A DNA stretch of 34,471 bases from Gammaproteobacteria bacterium RIFCSPLOWO2_02_FULL_38_11 (GCA_001801745.1 MGYM01000006.1:1-34471), one strand, 5' to 3'. Positions 6,248 through 16,310 are shown, numbered from the stretch's first letter. The notes: a model not told the origin generated them from the letters alone. Numbers and translations: made by a program.

Positions 6248-9200
6248 ATGATCTCGCTTGTGCCTCAAGAAACAACGATTATTATTCAAGAACTCGTTAC
6301 CTACATTAAAGAGAATGCGCTTCCACAAGAAGTCCCTCTTTTATCGGATTTGGCAGTTCAATATTTTGGAAAAATCGCGCTTGATGATTTGCAATCACGT
6401 TCGATTAAAAGTCTTTATGAATTGCTCTATTCTCACTGGCAGTTGCTCTGTCAACGTAAACCAGGTGAGTTAAAGATTAGAGTTTTTAATCCTGAAAACC
6501 GAGAGTCTCTTTCTAAAACAACCATTGTTGAAGTTATTACTGACGATATGCCTTTTCTGGTTGATTCGTTAAGAATGGAAATTAATCGAGAAGGCTACAA
6601 CATTTTTTTTATGATTCATTTGGGAGGATTGAAGTTTAGGCGTGGGAAGAAAAATGAAATTATGCAAGTATTACCTTTCAACGTCGACTTTGAAAAGGAC
6701 GTGTTAGCAGAAGCGCCTATTTATATTGAAATTGATTATATTCCAGATCCTTATGCTTTAGAAAAATTACGTTTAAATTTAATTCGTGTTTTAAGTGATG
6801 CGCGTATTACTGTAGAAGATTGGCCTAAAATGCGGGAACGCTTACAAGAAATGTTAGTGGAATTAGATCAAGTAAAATTACCTTTACCTGAAGAAGAAGT
6901 GAATGAAACAAAAGATTTTTTGCGATGGTTGGATGACCATCATTTTACTTTTTTGGGTTGCAGGGATTATTTGATTACAGGCAGTGGTGCTAGCCGTGTA
7001 TTAGAACTTGTTGATGGTAGTGGATTGGGTGTATTACGTGATGAAATACATGCGCATCACCATCGTCCTTTAGCCTCTTTACCAAAAGCAGCGCGTGAAG
7101 TCGCATTGTCGCCGCATATTCTTATTATTTCAAAAACCAACACTAAGTCGACCGTGCATCGTCCTGCCTACACCGATTATATTGGTGTAAAACGTTATAA
7201 TAAAAAAGGTGAAATCATAGGTGAGCGTCGATTTTTAGGCTTATATACTTCTGCGGCTTATCACAGCAATCCAAAACAAATTCCTTTCTTACGCCATAAG
7301 GTTGCAATTGTGGTTCAAAACTCAGGATTGCTTCCAAAAAGTCATGCAGGAAAAACCCTGGTTAATATTTTAGAAGTGTTGCCGCGTGATGATTTATTTC
7401 AAGCTAATACTGATGAATTAACGCTTATTGCGATGGGTATTTTGCAATTACAAGAACGTTTGCGTATTCGATTGTTTGGACGTTGGGATATTTATCGTCG
7501 TTTTGTTTCTTTGATTGTATATGTCCCTCGTGAATGGTTTAACACGGAATTGCGTTTGCACATGCAAGATCTTGTTGAAAAAACATTTCATGCCACAGAA
7601 ATAGATTTTTCTGTTTTATTTACTGAATCCGTCTTGGCAAGGATTCATTTCTTAGCGCGCACAGATTCTAAAACAGCACCAGATGTTGATTTTAAAGAAT
7701 TAGAAAAAAAATTAATTGAAATTGGACGAACTTGGCGTGATGAATTGCAAACACATTTGTTTTCTCGTTTTGAAGAAGAAAAAGCAAGTGAGTTATTGCA
7801 TAAATATGCGAAAGCATTTCCGGCTTCGTATCGAGAAGATTTTACAGCAAAAAATGCAGTGTATGATATTGAAGAATTAGAAAAAATAAATGAAGAAACG
7901 CCACTGGGAATGAGTTTTTATCGTCCCAAATCTGACACAACGGGTCTGATTCATTTTAAATTATTTCATTATCATGACACGGTACCGCTATCAGATGCAT
8001 TACCTATGTTAGAAAACTTAGGGTTGCGAGTGATTGAAGAGCGTCCTTATGAAATCCGTCCTTTAAATTCAAGTTCGATTTGGATTAATGATTTTTTGAT
8101 CACACATCCTGCTGGTATGAATTTGAATGTGAGGCAATTGAGCGGGATTTTCCAAGATGCTTTTTTAAAAATATGGGAAGGTGCATTAGAAAATGATGGT
8201 TTCAATCGTTTGATTTTAACCGTCCCCTTATCTTGGCGTGAAATTACAGGTGTACGAGCGATTGCAAAATATTTACGGCAAACAGGTTTTACATTCAGTC
8301 AGGCCTATATCGAAGAAACTTTATCACGTAATCCAGAAGCGGTGAAAATTGTCGTTGATTTGTTTAAGTTGCGTTTTGATCCTAAAAAGCAGCAAAACAA
8401 TGAAGCACCTATTAAAGAATTAGAGAATCAGTTAAAGCAAACTTTAGATAAAGTGGTGAGTTTAGATGAAGATCGTATTATTCGACGATTCCATGCAATC
8501 ATTAATGCGATTGTGAGAACGAATTGTTTTCAGATGAATGAAGAAGGACATTACAAAGAATATTTTTCAATTAAATTAGATTCAAGTTTAGTGCCTGAAC
8601 TTCCTTTGCCTCGCCCGCGCTGTGAGATCTTTGTTTATTCTCCGCGCTTTGAAGGTATTCATTTGCGTTCAGCAAAAGTAGCCCGTGGGGGTATACGTTG
8701 GTCTGATCGTCGTGAAGATTTTAGAACGGAAGTGTTAGGACTGATGAAAGCACAAAAAGTAAAAAATGCTGTTATTGTGCCTTCTGGTGCAAAAGGAGGG
8801 TTTGTTACAAAACTAATTTCAGCGACTGCTGCACGTGAAGAAATCCAAGCCGAAGGCATTAGTTGTTATAAACTTTTTATGAGTGGTTTATTGGATGTAA
8901 CAGATAATTTAGTTGAAAAAAAGATTGTGCATCCTATCGATGTTGTACGTTACGATGAAGATGATCCTTACCTGGTGGTTGCTGCAGATAAAGGTACGGC
9001 AACATTTTCGGATATTGCTAATGAAATTTCTCAGAGATACCAATTTTGGTTAGGTGATGCCTTTGCCTCGGGTGGAAAAACGGGTTACGACCATAAAAAA
9101 ATGGGTATCACGGCACGAGGCGCTTGGGAGTCAGCCAAGCGACATTTTAGAGAATTAGACATCAATATCCAGACGACGGATTTCACGTTGGTGGGTATAG

Positions 9201-11110
9201 GGGATATGAGTGGTGATGTGTTTGGAAATGCAATGTTGTTATCCAAACATATTAAATTGCTTGCAGCATTTAATCACGCCCATGTTTTTTTAGACCCTGA
9301 ACCCAATCCGAAAACGAGTTTTTCTGAGCGCGAACGTTTGTTTCGTTTACCTCGTTCAACATGGGAAGATTATAATGCTGATTTAATTTCAAAAGGTGGA
9401 GGTGTTTATAGTCGTTCATTGAAATCCATCCCTCTATCCAGAGAAGTGCAAGAGTTGTTGGGTTTTTCTGAAGAGTTTGCGACGCCAAATGAAGTAATTT
9501 TAAAAATATTGCAGGCCAAAGTTGATCTTTTATTTAATGGTGGGATTGGTACGTATGTCAAAAGTGCGATAGAAACGCATGCCCAAGTGGGAGATCATAC
9601 TAACAACAGCATACGTATTAATGGATCACAATTGCATTGTCGTGTGGTGGCTGAAGGGGGTAATTTGGGGTTCACCCAATTAGGGCGCGTAGAATACGAA
9701 TTAAATGGTGGCATTATCAATACTGATTTTATAGATAATTCCGCGGGTGTAGATTGTTCTGACCATGAAGTAAATTCAAAAATTTTATTAAATTATGTCA
9801 TCAGTCAAAAAGGTTTGACGGAAAATGCGCGTAATAAATTATTGGCGGGAATGACAGAGGATGTTGCCTGTTTGGTTTTACGTGATAATTACATACAAAT
9901 ACAATCGATTAGTTTAGAGAAAACACACGCTATTAAAGACACGGAACTTTATAATCGTTACATGGATAGTTTAGAAAGTGCAGGAAAAATTGATCGTGGC
10001 GTGGAATATTTGCCGAGCATTGCAGAAATGAAAGCAAGAAAGTCACAGAATAAAGGACTCACGCGACCTGAAATTGCTGTTTTGTTGGCGTATGCAAAAA
10101 TTACTTTAAAAGAAGAAATTTTGATTTCTGATATAGAAGAAGATCCTTATTTTTCTAATTTATTAACTACCGCTTTTCCTTATAAACTCAGTGAAAAATT
10201 CCGCAAGGAAATGGAGCATCATGATTTGCGTCGAGAAATCATCGCAACCCAATTAAGCAATATGATTGTAAATGAAATGGGGATTGCCTTTATTTATCGT
10301 CTTCAAAATGAAACAGGTGCTTCGGTGTCTGCCATTGTACGTGCTTATATGGTGGCAAGAAAAACCTTCAATTTAAGTGAGTTGTGGGATCAAATTGAAA
10401 TGCTTGATTTGAAAGTATCGACACAAACACAACTTCATATGATGTTCGAAGTTAGCCGCTTAGTGCGGCGAGCGACGCGTTGGTTTTTGCGTTATCGACG
10501 TGCAAGTTTAAACATTGGAGAGGCGATCGCTTTCTTTGAACCAAAAGTAAAAGAAATTTCAAAGAAACTATCAAAATTATTAGTAGGTTCTGATCTAGAA
10601 AAATTAAATATTGCGATTGATCAATACAATGAACAAGGTATTCCTGAAAATTTAGCTGTTGCAGTCAGTGCTTCACGATTTTTATTATCGTCGTTAGATA
10701 TTATTGAGGTGGCAGGTGAGTTTAATCCTACAGTGGTAGCTTCGATGTATTTTATTTTGGGTAATTTATTGGAGCTAGGATGGTTTCGTAGTTTAATTAA
10801 CGATTATCCTGTTGAAACGCATTGGGATGCCTTAGCGCGTGAAGCGATACGTGATGAGTTGGACATACAACAGCGTCAATTGAGTGTCGCTGTATTAACC
10901 AATGTTGAAAAAGCCAAGAGTATTCAAGTGCAAATTAATCAGTGGCTTGAAAAATATAAAACTTTAGTAGGGCGCTGGTGTCATACACTTTCAGAAGTGC
11001 GCACGATGCCTACGATAAGCTATGTTGTCCTCTCTGTGGCATTACGCGAATTGGCCGATTTAACCCAGGCGACAAAGCAAGTGGCGAATAGTAGTGAAAG
11101 TGTTAAGTAA
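6248..11110 (+). CDS. gdhB: NAD-specific glutamate dehydrogenase, large (about 180 kDa) type
   Basis: The 1620-residue enzyme oxidatively deaminates glutamate to 2-oxoglutarate and ammonia with NAD+. The length equals that of the Pseudomonas aeruginosa large GDH. The N-terminal half (about residues 1-700) holds the ACT-like regulatory segments typical of this class, beginning with FNPENRESLSKTTIVEVITD and DMPFLVDSLRMEINREGYN. The catalytic region has RGGIRWSDRREDFRTEVLGL and KNAVIVPSGAKGGFV at about 812-857, with the substrate lysines. The Rossmann NAD site is VGIGDMSGDVFGNAML at about 980-995, and VAEGGNLGFTQLGRVEY near 1134. The C-terminal domain is full length. AAGGGG (6232-6237) precedes the ATG. 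Such enzymes feed amino-acid carbon into the TCA cycle, consistent with an amino-acid-using organism. Confidence 0.97.
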   Translation: MISLVPQETTIIIQELVTYIKENALPQEVPLLSDLAVQYFGKIALDDLQSRSIKSLYELLYSHWQLLCQRKPGELKIRVFNPENRESLSKTTIVEVITDDMPFLVDSLRMEINREGYNIFFMIHLGGLKFRRGKKNEIMQVLPFNVDFEKDVLAEAPIYIEIDYIPDPYALEKLRLNLIRVLSDARITVEDWPKMRERLQEMLVELDQVKLPLPEEEVNETKDFLRWLDDHHFTFLGCRDYLITGSGASRVLELVDGSGLGVLRDEIHAHHHRPLASLPKAAREVALSPHILIISKTNTKSTVHRPAYTDYIGVKRYNKKGEIIGERRFLGLYTSAAYHSNPKQIPFLRHKVAIVVQNSGLLPKSHAGKTLVNILEVLPRDDLFQANTDELTLIAMGILQLQERLRIRLFGRWDIYRRFVSLIVYVPREWFNTELRLHMQDLVEKTFHATEIDFSVLFTESVLARIHFLARTDSKTAPDVDFKELEKKLIEIGRTWRDELQTHLFSRFEEEKASELLHKYAKAFPASYREDFTAKNAVYDIEELEKINEETPLGMSFYRPKSDTTGLIHFKLFHYHDTVPLSDALPMLENLGLRVIEERPYEIRPLNSSSIWINDFLITHPAGMNLNVRQLSGIFQDAFLKIWEGALENDGFNRLILTVPLSWREITGVRAIAKYLRQTGFTFSQAYIEETLSRNPEAVKIVVDLFKLRFDPKKQQNNEAPIKELENQLKQTLDKVVSLDEDRIIRRFHAIINAIVRTNCFQMNEEGHYKEYFSIKLDSSLVPELPLPRPRCEIFVYSPRFEGIHLRSAKVARGGIRWSDRREDFRTEVLGLMKAQKVKNAVIVPSGAKGGFVTKLISATAAREEIQAEGISCYKLFMSGLLDVTDNLVEKKIVHPIDVVRYDEDDPYLVVAADKGTATFSDIANEISQRYQFWLGDAFASGGKTGYDHKKMGITARGAWESAKRHFRELDINIQTTDFTLVGIGDMSGDVFGNAMLLSKHIKLLAAFNHAHVFLDPEPNPKTSFSERERLFRLPRSTWEDYNADLISKGGGVYSRSLKSIPLSREVQELLGFSEEFATPNEVILKILQAKVDLLFNGGIGTYVKSAIETHAQVGDHTNNSIRINGSQLHCRVVAEGGNLGFTQLGRVEYELNGGIINTDFIDNSAGVDCSDHEVNSKILLNYVISQKGLTENARNKLLAGMTEDVACLVLRDNYIQIQSISLEKTHAIKDTELYNRYMDSLESAGKIDRGVEYLPSIAEMKARKSQNKGLTRPEIAVLLAYAKITLKEEILISDIEEDPYFSNLLTTAFPYKLSEKFRKEMEHHDLRREIIATQLSNMIVNEMGIAFIYRLQNETGASVSAIVRAYMVARKTFNLSELWDQIEMLDLKVSTQTQLHMMFEVSRLVRRATRWFLRYRRASLNIGEAIAFFEPKVKEISKKLSKLLVGSDLEKLNIAIDQYNEQGIPENLAVAVSASRFLLSSLDIIEVAGEFNPTVVASMYFILGNLLELGWFRSLINDYPVETHWDALAREAIRDELDIQQRQLSVAVLTNVEKAKSIQVQINQWLEKYKTLVGRWCHTLSEVRTMPTISYVVLSVALRELADLTQATKQVANSSESVK

Positions 11111-11129
11111 GTAATTCGCTTCTCTTGCG

Positions 11130-11693
11130 TTATATGTGGTGCTGATGATGGGGGCATTCCTGTCGTGTTAGCTGGTCTATTACTGTGGTTACTTCGCTTA
11201 CTTTTCCATGATCTAGTTTATAACGTTGTTCAGGGGTAATTGAAAGTGCTCGTTCTAAAGAAATTCGACCGGTATCTATGAGTTCAATTACCATACCAGA
11301 TTCGAAGTTATGGCGTTCTTCGACCGTAAGTTTGACTGCTTGTTCTAGAGAAAATCGATCTGTAGTAATAAGTTCACGTACTATATCAGGCTCGAGGTTG
11401 GCACGTTGATCTACCGTGAGTGCGAGTGCTATTTCTAGGGGAAGTCTCTTTTTTTTTATGAGATCACGTATCCCAGAAGAGTTGAGATTAATAAGTTGAC
11501 CTGTCGTAAGTGCGAGCGCTTGGTTTACAGAAAGTTTTTTTTCATCGATGAGTTCATATACGCCGGTAGACTCGAGAGTTCGGCGTTCGAGAAGTGTAAG
11601 TTTGCGTGCTCTTTCAAGAGGAATTTTATTCGTTTCTATGAGTTTGCCTATCACAGCAGATGCGAGAATGCGGTCTTGAAAAGATGGCTGCAT
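11130..11693 (-). CDS. Protein of five exact 30-residue tandem repeats
   Basis: The 187-residue protein is almost entirely repeats. Units of exactly 30 residues, without insertions, cover 13-42, 43-72, 73-102, 103-132 and 133-162. The consensus is a helix ending ELI, then x4-[RK]-[IFL]-[PS]-[LV]-x-x-A-[LVR], then x-[LI]-T-x-x-[QER]-[RL]-x-x-[LF]-[ED]-[SPH]. A sixth partial copy follows before a His-rich tail (PHHQHHI). This predicts a short alpha-solenoid for protein binding. It is not ankyrin, TPR or Sel1: none of their signature residues occur. Similar helical repeats appear in host-interaction proteins of Legionellales (inference). AGGAAA lies just before the ATG. The gene is convergent with gdhB, 19 bp apart. 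No function can be assigned. Confidence 0.8.
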   Translation of the reverse strand: MQPSFQDRILASAVIGKLIETNKIPLERARKLTLLERRTLESTGVYELIDEKKLSVNQALALTTGQLINLNSSGIRDLIKKKRLPLEIALALTVDQRANLEPDIVRELITTDRFSLEQAVKLTVEERHNFESGMVIELIDTGRISLERALSITPEQRYKLDHGKVSEVTTVIDQLTRQECPHHQHHI

Positions 11694-11735
11694 GATTTTC
11701 CTATTTTCTAAAAAATAATTAACTATATTGTAAAA

Positions 11736-11785
11736 ATCTTACTAATCCGAAGTGGTGGTGCGAAATTATCTTACTAATCCGGAGT
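11736..11785. repeat. Pair of 18-bp direct repeats upstream of the repeat-protein gene
   Basis: ATCTTACTAATCCGAAGT (11736-11753) and ATCTTACTAATCCGGAGT (11768-11785) differ at one base and start 32 bp apart, about three helical turns. They lie 43-92 bp upstream of the start of the minus-strand gene 11130-11693. This spacing suits a two-site operator, but the pair could also be a remnant of a dispersed repeat. The rest of the 158-bp spacer (11694-11851) shows nothing else recognisable. Confidence 0.45.
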
Positions 11786-11851
11786 AAAAATCAAGTTTCT
11801 GAGGTTAGTTTATTTTAGGAGGGTAGGATTTCAGGATTTACACGGTAAGTT

Positions 11852-12370
11852 CTAATTTTTATTTAATCGAGTAAGGAATTCATCGGCTAAATTTATATTC
11901 TTTTCAGAAATACTGGGGTTATTGCCAGAATAATAAAAATAACAAGCTAGGTAATTCATACTTAAATATTTTGCGGTATTAATAAAAATGGTTTCAAACC
12001 CATCTTTGCCTTCTGGGTGGACGCCATAAGAAGAAATAACGGCTAAATTTTTATTTCGTAAAGGGGTATCTTGATCCTCAGTTGCCGGTAGTAAGTCAGT
12101 TAACCTATCGACAAATCTTTTCATGGCCGCACTCATTGTATACCAGTAAACAGGGGTGGCTAAAATGATCGTCTCATGTTGGAGTATGTGCTCGATAATT
12201 TGTTTGAAATCGTCATCTTTATTTTGTTGAAGGTAATCAAAGTCAGTGATTTTATAATTAGCTAAGTCAATAAACGATGGGTTTTGAAGTTTATTCTTGA
12301 TGAGTTTTACTGCCTCAAAGGTGTGGCCTTGTGATCTTGAACTACCTAGAATAATGAGCGTTTTTTTCAT
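11852..12370 (-). CDS. NADPH-dependent FMN reductase / flavodoxin-fold oxidoreductase
   Basis: The 172-residue protein has the NADPH-dependent FMN reductase fold. The phosphate-binding loop is at residues 8-16 (LGSSRSQGHT). The second flavin loop is ATPVYWYTMSAAMKRFVDRL, with the conserved PVYW...M...KRF.DR of the YwqN/iron-sulfur flavoprotein group. The third loop is near ISSYG. It is a small cytosolic flavin enzyme; the electron acceptor is unknown. It begins 11 bp after the nrdB stop, has no Shine-Dalgarno sequence of its own and is probably translated by coupling in the nrdA-nrdB operon. A role in supplying reduced flavin for NrdB radical maintenance is conceivable but only inferred from position. 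Confidence 0.85.
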   Translation of the reverse strand: MKKTLIILGSSRSQGHTFEAVKLIKNKLQNPSFIDLANYKITDFDYLQQNKDDDFKQIIEHILQHETIILATPVYWYTMSAAMKRFVDRLTDLLPATEDQDTPLRNKNLAVISSYGVHPEGKDGFETIFINTAKYLSMNYLACYFYYSGNNPSISEKNINLADEFLTRLNKN

Positions 12371-12381
12371 TTTTTATTTTA

Positions 12382-13419
12382 TCACGTGCTTTCTTCTTCC
12401 CAGCTTAATGTTCCACCCGTTTGATATTCGATGACGCGGGTTTCAAAGAAGTTTTTCTCTTTTTTGAGATCGACCATCTCACTCATCCAAGGGAAAGGGT
12501 TGCTTGCGTTAGCATATTGTTCTGCTAAACCAATTTGAGTGTAACGGCGATTAGCAATGTAATGTAAATATTCTTTAAACATTTCGGCATTCATACCTAA
12601 AATACCGTTCGGCATGGTGTCTATCGCATATTGATATTCAAGTTCAACCCCTTCTTTAATCATATTGATGATTTCTTTTTGAAATTCCTTCGTCCATAAA
12701 TGTGGGTTTTCAATTTTAATTTGATTGATGACGTCAATCCCAAAATTTAAATGCATCGATTCATCGCGTAAAATATATTGTAATTGTTCGGAAGTGCCTG
12801 TCATGATGTTGCGTCGTCCCATCGATAAAATTTGAGTGAAACCGACGTAAAAGAAAATACCTTCGAAAATAACATAGAACGCAATTAAGTCTCGTAACAA
12901 ACGTTGATCTGTTTGTAGTGTGCCTGTTTTAAAAAAAGGATCGCCTAAGCTTAAAGTGAAGGGTAGGGCCCACTCTGCTTTTTTGGCAACAGAAGGGATT
13001 TCATGATACATGTTAAAAATTTCTGCTTCATCTAAACCTAAACTTTCAATGATGTATTGGTAAGCGTGAGTATGTAAGGCTTCTTCAAACGCTTGTCGTA
13101 ACAAGTATTGTCGACATTCGGGGTTAGTGATATGGCGGTAAACAGCAAGCACAAGATTGTTTGCAACTAAAGAATCTGCTGTGGAAAAAAACCCCATGTT
13201 ACGTTTTATAATTAAACGCTCATCATCACTTAAACCACGAGGATCTTTCCATACAGCAACGTCAGCTGCCATGTTAATTTCTTGTGGCATCCAGTGGTTG
13301 GCGCAGGCCGCTAAATATTTTTCCCATGCCCAGTGATATTTAAAAGGGACCAGCTGGTTGAGGTCCGCGCGACAATTAATAATTTGTTTTTCATCGACAC
13401 GAATACGAGATGTAGTCAT
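12382..13419 (-). CDS. nrdB: Class Ia ribonucleotide reductase beta subunit
   Basis: The 345-residue R2 subunit holds the dimetal-tyrosyl radical cofactor that starts nucleotide reduction in NrdA. The metal ligands are visible: D82, E113 and H116 ([13 protein letters not shown]), E186 ([10 protein letters not shown]), E220 and H223 ([10 protein letters not shown]). The radical tyrosine is Y120, four residues after H116. Sequence and ligand spacing resemble the Chlamydia class Ic enzyme (all ligands offset by 7), but Tyr replaces the Phe and Asp the first Glu of that class. It is therefore the ordinary Pseudomonas-like diferric tyrosyl type. The C-terminal tail [10 protein letters not shown] is the NrdA docking segment. 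AAGGAT precedes the ATG. It follows nrdA by 21 bp. Confidence 0.97.
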   Translation of the reverse strand: MTTSRIRVDEKQIINCRADLNQLVPFKYHWAWEKYLAACANHWMPQEINMAADVAVWKDPRGLSDDERLIIKRNMGFFSTADSLVANNLVLAVYRHITNPECRQYLLRQAFEEALHTHAYQYIIESLGLDEAEIFNMYHEIPSVAKKAEWALPFTLSLGDPFFKTGTLQTDQRLLRDLIAFYVIFEGIFFYVGFTQILSMGRRNIMTGTSEQLQYILRDESMHLNFGIDVINQIKIENPHLWTKEFQKEIINMIKEGVELEYQYAIDTMPNGILGMNAEMFKEYLHYIANRRYTQIGLAEQYANASNPFPWMSEMVDLKKEKNFFETRVIEYQTGGTLSWEEEST

Positions 13420-13440
13420 TGGACTATCCTTTTTAAAAAA

Positions 13441-16260
13441 TTATTGACAGGCTTCACAATCAGGATCATTGATGGAGCATACTTTAGCTGCCGTGGTGTC
13501 TGTTGCGACTGTTGTAACGGCATTGAGTGCATGATCATGAATCGTTGATTTTTCAGCGTTGGTTGCACCTAAGGTGCGCAAGTAATAGGTGGTTTTTAAT
13601 CCACGCAGCCAGGCAAAGCGATACAGTGTATCTAATTTTTTTCCTGAAGCTTGTGCCAGATATAAATTTAAAGACTGCCCTTGATCGATCCATTTCTGAC
13701 GTCGAGCCGCGGCTTCAATGAGCCAGAGGGGATCGATCTCAAAGGCAGTGGCGTAGAGCTGCTTTAGCTCTGTGGGAACACGGGTTAATTTGTTTAAACT
13801 GCCATTAAAATATTTTAAATCATTGATCATTACATCATCCCATAAATTTAATGCTTTCAAATCAGCAACTAAATAAGGGTTGATGACGGTGAATTCACCA
13901 GACAAATTTGATTTAACAAAAAGATTTTGATAGGTAGGTTCAATTGATTGTGAAACACCACAAATATTGGAAATTGTTGCTGTGGGTGCAATCGCCATTG
14001 TGTTTGAATTTCGCATGCCTGTTGTTCGGATGGCAATGCGAAGTGTTTCCCAATCTAAGTTTTTTTCTTTGTTGAGTTGCAAATATTGTTTGCGTTCTTT
14101 CTGTAGTAGTTCAAGTGAGTCAATGGGTAAAATCCCTTTACTCCACAAAGAACCTTCAAAACTTGCATAACTCCCACGTTCTTTGGCTAATTCATTAGAA
14201 GCTTTAATTGCAAAGTAACTGATATATTCCATAGAGCGATCAGCAAATTCGACAGCCATGTCAGAGCTGTAAGGAATATGTAATTGATATAAGCTGTCTT
14301 GGAATCCCATTAAACCAAGGCCAATGGGGCGATGTTTTAAGTTAGATCGGCGTGCTTGAGGTACAGCGTAATAATTCATGTCGATAACATTGTCGAGCAT
14401 GCGTATGGCCGTGCGAACTGTTTTTTCTAATTTTTCTATATTCAGACCTTTGTCTGTGATATGTGTGCTTAAATTTATACTCCCTAAATTACAAACAGCA
14501 ATTTCATCTTGCGATGTGTTTAAGGTAATTTCAGTGCATAGGTTTGAGCTGTGTATGACGCCCGTGTGCTGTTGCGGAGAACGTAGGTTGCAAGGATCTT
14601 TAAATGTGATCCAAGGATGTCCCGTTTCAAATAACATACTTAACATTTTGCGCCATAAGCTGATGGCAGGGATCGTTTTATATTGACGTAATTCACAGCG
14701 CGCAGCTTTGTTTTCATATTCAATATAAACTTTTTCAAATTCTGCGCCGTAAAGGTCGTGTAATTCAGGCGTTTCACTGGGTGAGAATAAGGTCCATTGC
14801 CCATTTTCATGGACGCGCTTCATGAATAAATCAGGAATCCAGTTGGCTGTGTTCATGTCGTGGGTACGACGTCGATCATCGCCTGTGTTTTTACGTAATT
14901 CTAAAAACTCTTCGATGTCTAAGTGCCAAGTTTCAAGATAAGCACAGACGGCACCTTGGCGTTTTCCTCCTTGATTGACAGCCACTGCCGATGCATTGGC
15001 GACATTTAAAAAAGGAACGACACCTTGTGATTTTCCGTTGGTGCCTTTGATGTGAGATCCCATGGCACGCACGGGTGTCCAATCGTTTCCAAGGCCGCCT
15101 GCAAATTTTGATAAGAGCGCGTTATCTTTAATGGCACCATAAATGCTATCAAGATCATCAGGGACTGTTGATAAAAAACAACTGGATAATTGAGGGCGCA
15201 AGGTTCCAGAATTAAATAAAGTGGGTGTTGAGCTCATATAATCAAAAGATGAGAGCAATAAATAAAATTCAATGGCACGATTTTCTTTGTCTTCTTCGTT
15301 CATCGCTAACCCCATCGCAACACGCATGAAGAAAGCTTGGGGAAGTTCAAAGTGAGTACCATGGTGATGTAAAAAATAACGATCATACAAAGTTTGTAAA
15401 CCTAAATAATTAAATTTCAAATCACGATCAGCCAGTAAAGCGGCACCCAGTTTTTTTAAATTAAAATTTGCCAAGCGCGGGTCCAGTAATTCTACGTCAA
15501 TACCGCGATGAATAAAGTGATCAAAATAACGGGGGTAGGCTTCTGCCATGTCTGCTGAAGAGTTAATGCTGGGTAATTGTAAAAATTCCAGCACTTCTGA
15601 GCGTAACTCAGCAAGCAATAAACGTGCTGCGACATAACCATAATTAGGTTCTTTCTCGATCATGGCTTTTGCAGAAAGTTGTAAGGCTTTTTTTAAATCA
15701 GTAAGCGAAGCGCCTTGAAATAAATTACGTTGCGCTTCTTTGGTAATTAACTGAGGATCAACAGATTCCAGCGTTTGGCAAGCATCTTCGGCTAATAAAG
15801 ACATTTGGTCTTGAGAATAAGGGTCTTGTTTGGAAGGGGTTTGCGACATTTCATTTTGAAGATGCGTGCGTTGTTCGCGCAAGCGTCGACGTTCTTCGCG
15901 ATATAAAACATAAGCGCGTGCAATGCGATGTTCACCTGCGCGCATCAATGCTAGTTCTACTTGGTCTTGTATCTCTTCGACGTGTACAAGACTCTCTTTA
16001 TGGCGATAGAGTAATATGTCTGTGATTTGTTGTGTCAGTTGATTGAGGATGATTTTGATTCGTGGAGAATTTTCAGCTTGGCTTCCTTCCACTGCTAGGT
16101 AGGCTTTTTTCATGGCATTTGTGATTTTATTTTCATCGTAAGCGACGGCAACGGCAGGTGAGTCAGATGTTTGGTGGCGCTTGATGACGCGTAATACACT
16201 TACAGTGGAAAGTGTTAGGTTTTCGTGATTTTTGTTTAAAGCAGTAGTCGTTGTTTCCAT
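13441..16260 (-). CDS. nrdA: Class Ia ribonucleotide reductase alpha subunit
   Basis: The 939-residue catalytic subunit reduces ribonucleoside diphosphates. The frame opens at a GTG (16275), but GAGGAAG sits 8 bp before the ATG at 16260, which is chosen. An N-terminal ATP-cone (about 20-130) has VLRVIKRHQ, DENKITNAMKKA and the HVEEIQDQVELALM block. A second cone follows but seems to lack its first strands. The catalytic barrel has LSSCF (Cys near 360) and NLCTE (thiyl-radical Cys near 575) with Asn and Glu on either side. The last residues carry the C-terminal redox pair, CEAC (935-938), reloaded by thioredoxin; trxA is 2.7 kb away. Upstream are NrdR-like and DnaA boxes (16311-16395). Confidence 0.97.
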   Translation of the reverse strand: METTTTALNKNHENLTLSTVSVLRVIKRHQTSDSPAVAVAYDENKITNAMKKAYLAVEGSQAENSPRIKIILNQLTQQITDILLYRHKESLVHVEEIQDQVELALMRAGEHRIARAYVLYREERRRLREQRTHLQNEMSQTPSKQDPYSQDQMSLLAEDACQTLESVDPQLITKEAQRNLFQGASLTDLKKALQLSAKAMIEKEPNYGYVAARLLLAELRSEVLEFLQLPSINSSADMAEAYPRYFDHFIHRGIDVELLDPRLANFNLKKLGAALLADRDLKFNYLGLQTLYDRYFLHHHGTHFELPQAFFMRVAMGLAMNEEDKENRAIEFYLLLSSFDYMSSTPTLFNSGTLRPQLSSCFLSTVPDDLDSIYGAIKDNALLSKFAGGLGNDWTPVRAMGSHIKGTNGKSQGVVPFLNVANASAVAVNQGGKRQGAVCAYLETWHLDIEEFLELRKNTGDDRRRTHDMNTANWIPDLFMKRVHENGQWTLFSPSETPELHDLYGAEFEKVYIEYENKAARCELRQYKTIPAISLWRKMLSMLFETGHPWITFKDPCNLRSPQQHTGVIHSSNLCTEITLNTSQDEIAVCNLGSINLSTHITDKGLNIEKLEKTVRTAIRMLDNVIDMNYYAVPQARRSNLKHRPIGLGLMGFQDSLYQLHIPYSSDMAVEFADRSMEYISYFAIKASNELAKERGSYASFEGSLWSKGILPIDSLELLQKERKQYLQLNKEKNLDWETLRIAIRTTGMRNSNTMAIAPTATISNICGVSQSIEPTYQNLFVKSNLSGEFTVINPYLVADLKALNLWDDVMINDLKYFNGSLNKLTRVPTELKQLYATAFEIDPLWLIEAAARRQKWIDQGQSLNLYLAQASGKKLDTLYRFAWLRGLKTTYYLRTLGATNAEKSTIHDHALNAVTTVATDTTAAKVCSINDPDCEACQ

Positions 16261-16310
16261 GAATAGCTTCCTCACTCAAATTTTTCCATGATAACGAGAC
16301 TTGGATGACA

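Noticed and set aside
11736-11785. PmrA-type binding site or CRISPR repeats
   Set aside because: The repeat does not match the tandem CTTAATATT pattern, and two copies with a 14-bp gap are not a CRISPR array; no cas genes are present.
12382-13419. NrdB as a Chlamydia-like class Ic (radical-free) subunit
   Set aside because: The ligand spacing is the same, but Y120 and D82 are present, so the ordinary tyrosyl-radical type fits.
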